From NCBI RefSeq assembly GCF_039537965.1, contig NZ_BAABBM010000001.1:1488001-1552000 (forward strand): 64,000 nucleotides of DNA, written 5' to 3'. The notes under the pieces are model-generated. The model was not told where the DNA came from, ran no database searches, and was given only the letters and a program-made list of their open reading frames with translations. This document shows, one piece after another, positions 63,062 to 64,000 of the stretch (positions within the stretch are counted from its first letter, which is position 1; the number at the start of each line of letters is the position of its first letter). The stretch is from Sphingomonas limnosediminicola. Its GTDB lineage: Bacteria > Pseudomonadota > Alphaproteobacteria > Sphingomonadales > Sphingomonadaceae. The position numbers and the translations under genes were made by a program.

Positions 63062-63998
63062 CCGCCGGACAATATTTGTTTCGCTCGGCGGGCGGCACGC
63101 GGAGCCGCTTGTCGAGATAATAGCCAAGCAGGTCGTCGAGGTTCCGCTTGCCCAGCGGCGCGATGAACCGCGCCGCGTCCTTTTTCCACCCAGCGATGCA
63201 TTGTTCCTCGGGCGCATCGCTGTCCGCGCAATCGACGAAGTGCCGGAAGGCGCTTTTCCATTGCGCGAAGTCGCTCCTGCTCATCGCCGCGCCATGCCCG
63301 GGAACGAGCGTGACGAAGGACGAGGCTTCAATCTGGTCGAGCGCCTTGAACCACCCATCCACACATGCGGTGTCGAGGAAGGGCGCAAAGGCGACGACGA
63401 GATCGCCCGAATAGGCCGTGCGCGTCTTCGGATCGTAGACCCAGACGTCTCCTTCGGTTGCAGCAAAGCGCGCCAGGTGAAGCTCGAGCGGCCTGCCCGC
63501 GATCATGCGCTTGCCCGAAGCCGTGACCGGATCCGTCGGCATCAGGTCCGCGCGATCGTCCATGGCGGCGAAGTCGCCCAGAATCTCCGCCTTCTGCGCC
63601 TGCGCAACCTCGCCGCTCGCCAAATATTCCTCCGCGTCCTTGCGGCTGTCCTTGAGGAATCCCGACAGCGCACCCGCGACCGCGTTCGACGCGATGACCC
63701 GCGCCTTCGGATAGGCTGTCCGGATCTCCTGGTTCCCGCCGGTGTGGTCGAGATGCCAGTGCGTGTTGATGATCGCCGCGATCGGCTTGCCGCGTGCTTT
63801 CGCTGCTGCGAGGATCTTGTCGTGCTGCACCTTGTGGCGGCCGGTGTCGATGACAATCAGGCCGCCGGGCGCGTCGAGGATGATGCTGTTGCCGTCGGGC
63901 TGGCGCCCCTCCTCGAAGGTACCAGGGATGAGCAGATAGGGCGCCGGCGCTCCCGCTAATGCACTGGCCGCGAGCAGCGACATCGTAACGACAGGCAT
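63048..63998 (-). CDS. Exported metallo-beta-lactamase-fold hydrolase
   Basis: A 316-residue protein with its likely ATG at 63998, two bases from the window edge, so a longer N-terminus cannot be excluded. A short signal peptide (MPVVTMSLLAASALAG) is present. The zinc site is TH80WH82LD84H85TGG; the later ligands are GDLVVAFAP (Asp) and LVPGHG (His). The domain order suits a class B3-like or related MBL-fold enzyme. The C-terminal region has two Cys (VDCADSD, EEQCIAG) and ends in PPAERNKYCP. Substrate unknown. Confidence 0.88.
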   Translation of the reverse strand: MPVVTMSLLAASALAGAPAPYLLIPGTFEEGRQPDGNSIILDAPGGLIVIDTGRHKVQHDKILAAAKARGKPIAAIINTHWHLDHTGGNQEIRTAYPKARVIASNAVAGALSGFLKDSRKDAEEYLASGEVAQAQKAEILGDFAAMDDRADLMPTDPVTASGKRMIAGRPLELHLARFAATEGDVWVYDPKTRTAYSGDLVVAFAPFLDTACVDGWFKALDQIEASSFVTLVPGHGAAMSRSDFAQWKSAFRHFVDCADSDAPEEQCIAGWKKDAARFIAPLGKRNLDDLLGYYLDKRLRVPPAERNKYCPAARPS

Positions 63999-64000
63999 CA

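Overview
The window is a 64 kb piece of a GC-rich (mid-60s %), densely packed chromosome from an alphaproteobacterium, most likely a sphingomonad (Sphingomonas/Sphingomicrobium-like). The evidence is the neighbourhoods (mutY-dciA-dsbA-smc; nadD-rsfS-rlmH-envC-ctpA; ptsP-rodZ-cpoB-tilS; an NDUFA9-like gene next to uppP), ubiquinone genes (coq7, ubiG), two TonB-dependent receptors, a GTTC-N7-GTTC type LexA box and frequent GTG/TTG starts. No phage, insertion sequence, CRISPR array or rRNA was seen. The only RNA gene is a tRNA-Leu(CAG).

Region 1 (1-6924) looks like a lineage-specific envelope glycan or glycolipid cluster: a phosphodiesterase cut by the left edge, a flippase-like membrane protein, an aldo/keto reductase that lacks the catalytic tyrosine, an FAD oxidoreductase/mutase-like protein, a family 2 glycosyltransferase and a large polytopic membrane protein. 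Region 2 (6925-12908) is accessory in character: an orphan PAS-histidine kinase, a GAF protein, several small or secreted proteins of unknown function (one interrupted by an in-frame stop) and a YSC84/SYLF protein. Region 3 (13096-23536) holds creD, a LOG-family protein, a cytochrome c, nudC, mutY, dciA, two tandem DsbA-like proteins and smc. Region 4 (23550-28549) has a siderophore receptor behind a Fur-like box, then a two-gene DNA-damage operon (radical SAM protein plus DUF4130-UdgX fusion) whose promoter region carries an exact alphaproteobacterial SOS (LexA) box.

Region 5 (28550-39038) has a DUF885 peptidase, a DUF1206 membrane protein, the dsbB-coq7 pair, and the ctpA-envC-rlmH-rsfS-nadD block. 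A beta-lactamase-fold gene without the deacylation glutamate is inserted between rsfS and rlmH. Region 6 (39100-45456) has ftsH with a possible heat-shock promoter, then a run of four genes: TauE/SafE exporter, 2-oxoglutarate oxygenase, DUF47 protein and PiT transporter. Region 7 (45453-57681) is mainly housekeeping: tilS, cpoB, rodZ, ptsP, a Crp/Fnr regulator, a nitronate monooxygenase-like enzyme, lysC, ubiG, a GST, uppP and an NDUFA9-like protein. Region 8 (57773-64000) has tRNA-Leu, a periplasmic 5'-nucleotidase divergent from a large TonB-dependent receptor with Pho-box-like repeats between them, a gamma carbonic anhydrase and a metallo-beta-lactamase-fold hydrolase at the right edge.

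The most promising leads are the SOS-boxed radical SAM/UdgX operon, the E166-less beta-lactamase-like protein inside a ribosome/cell-wall operon, the left-edge glycan cluster and the TauE-oxygenase-DUF47-PiT run. All calls come from reading the sequence; no database search was run.
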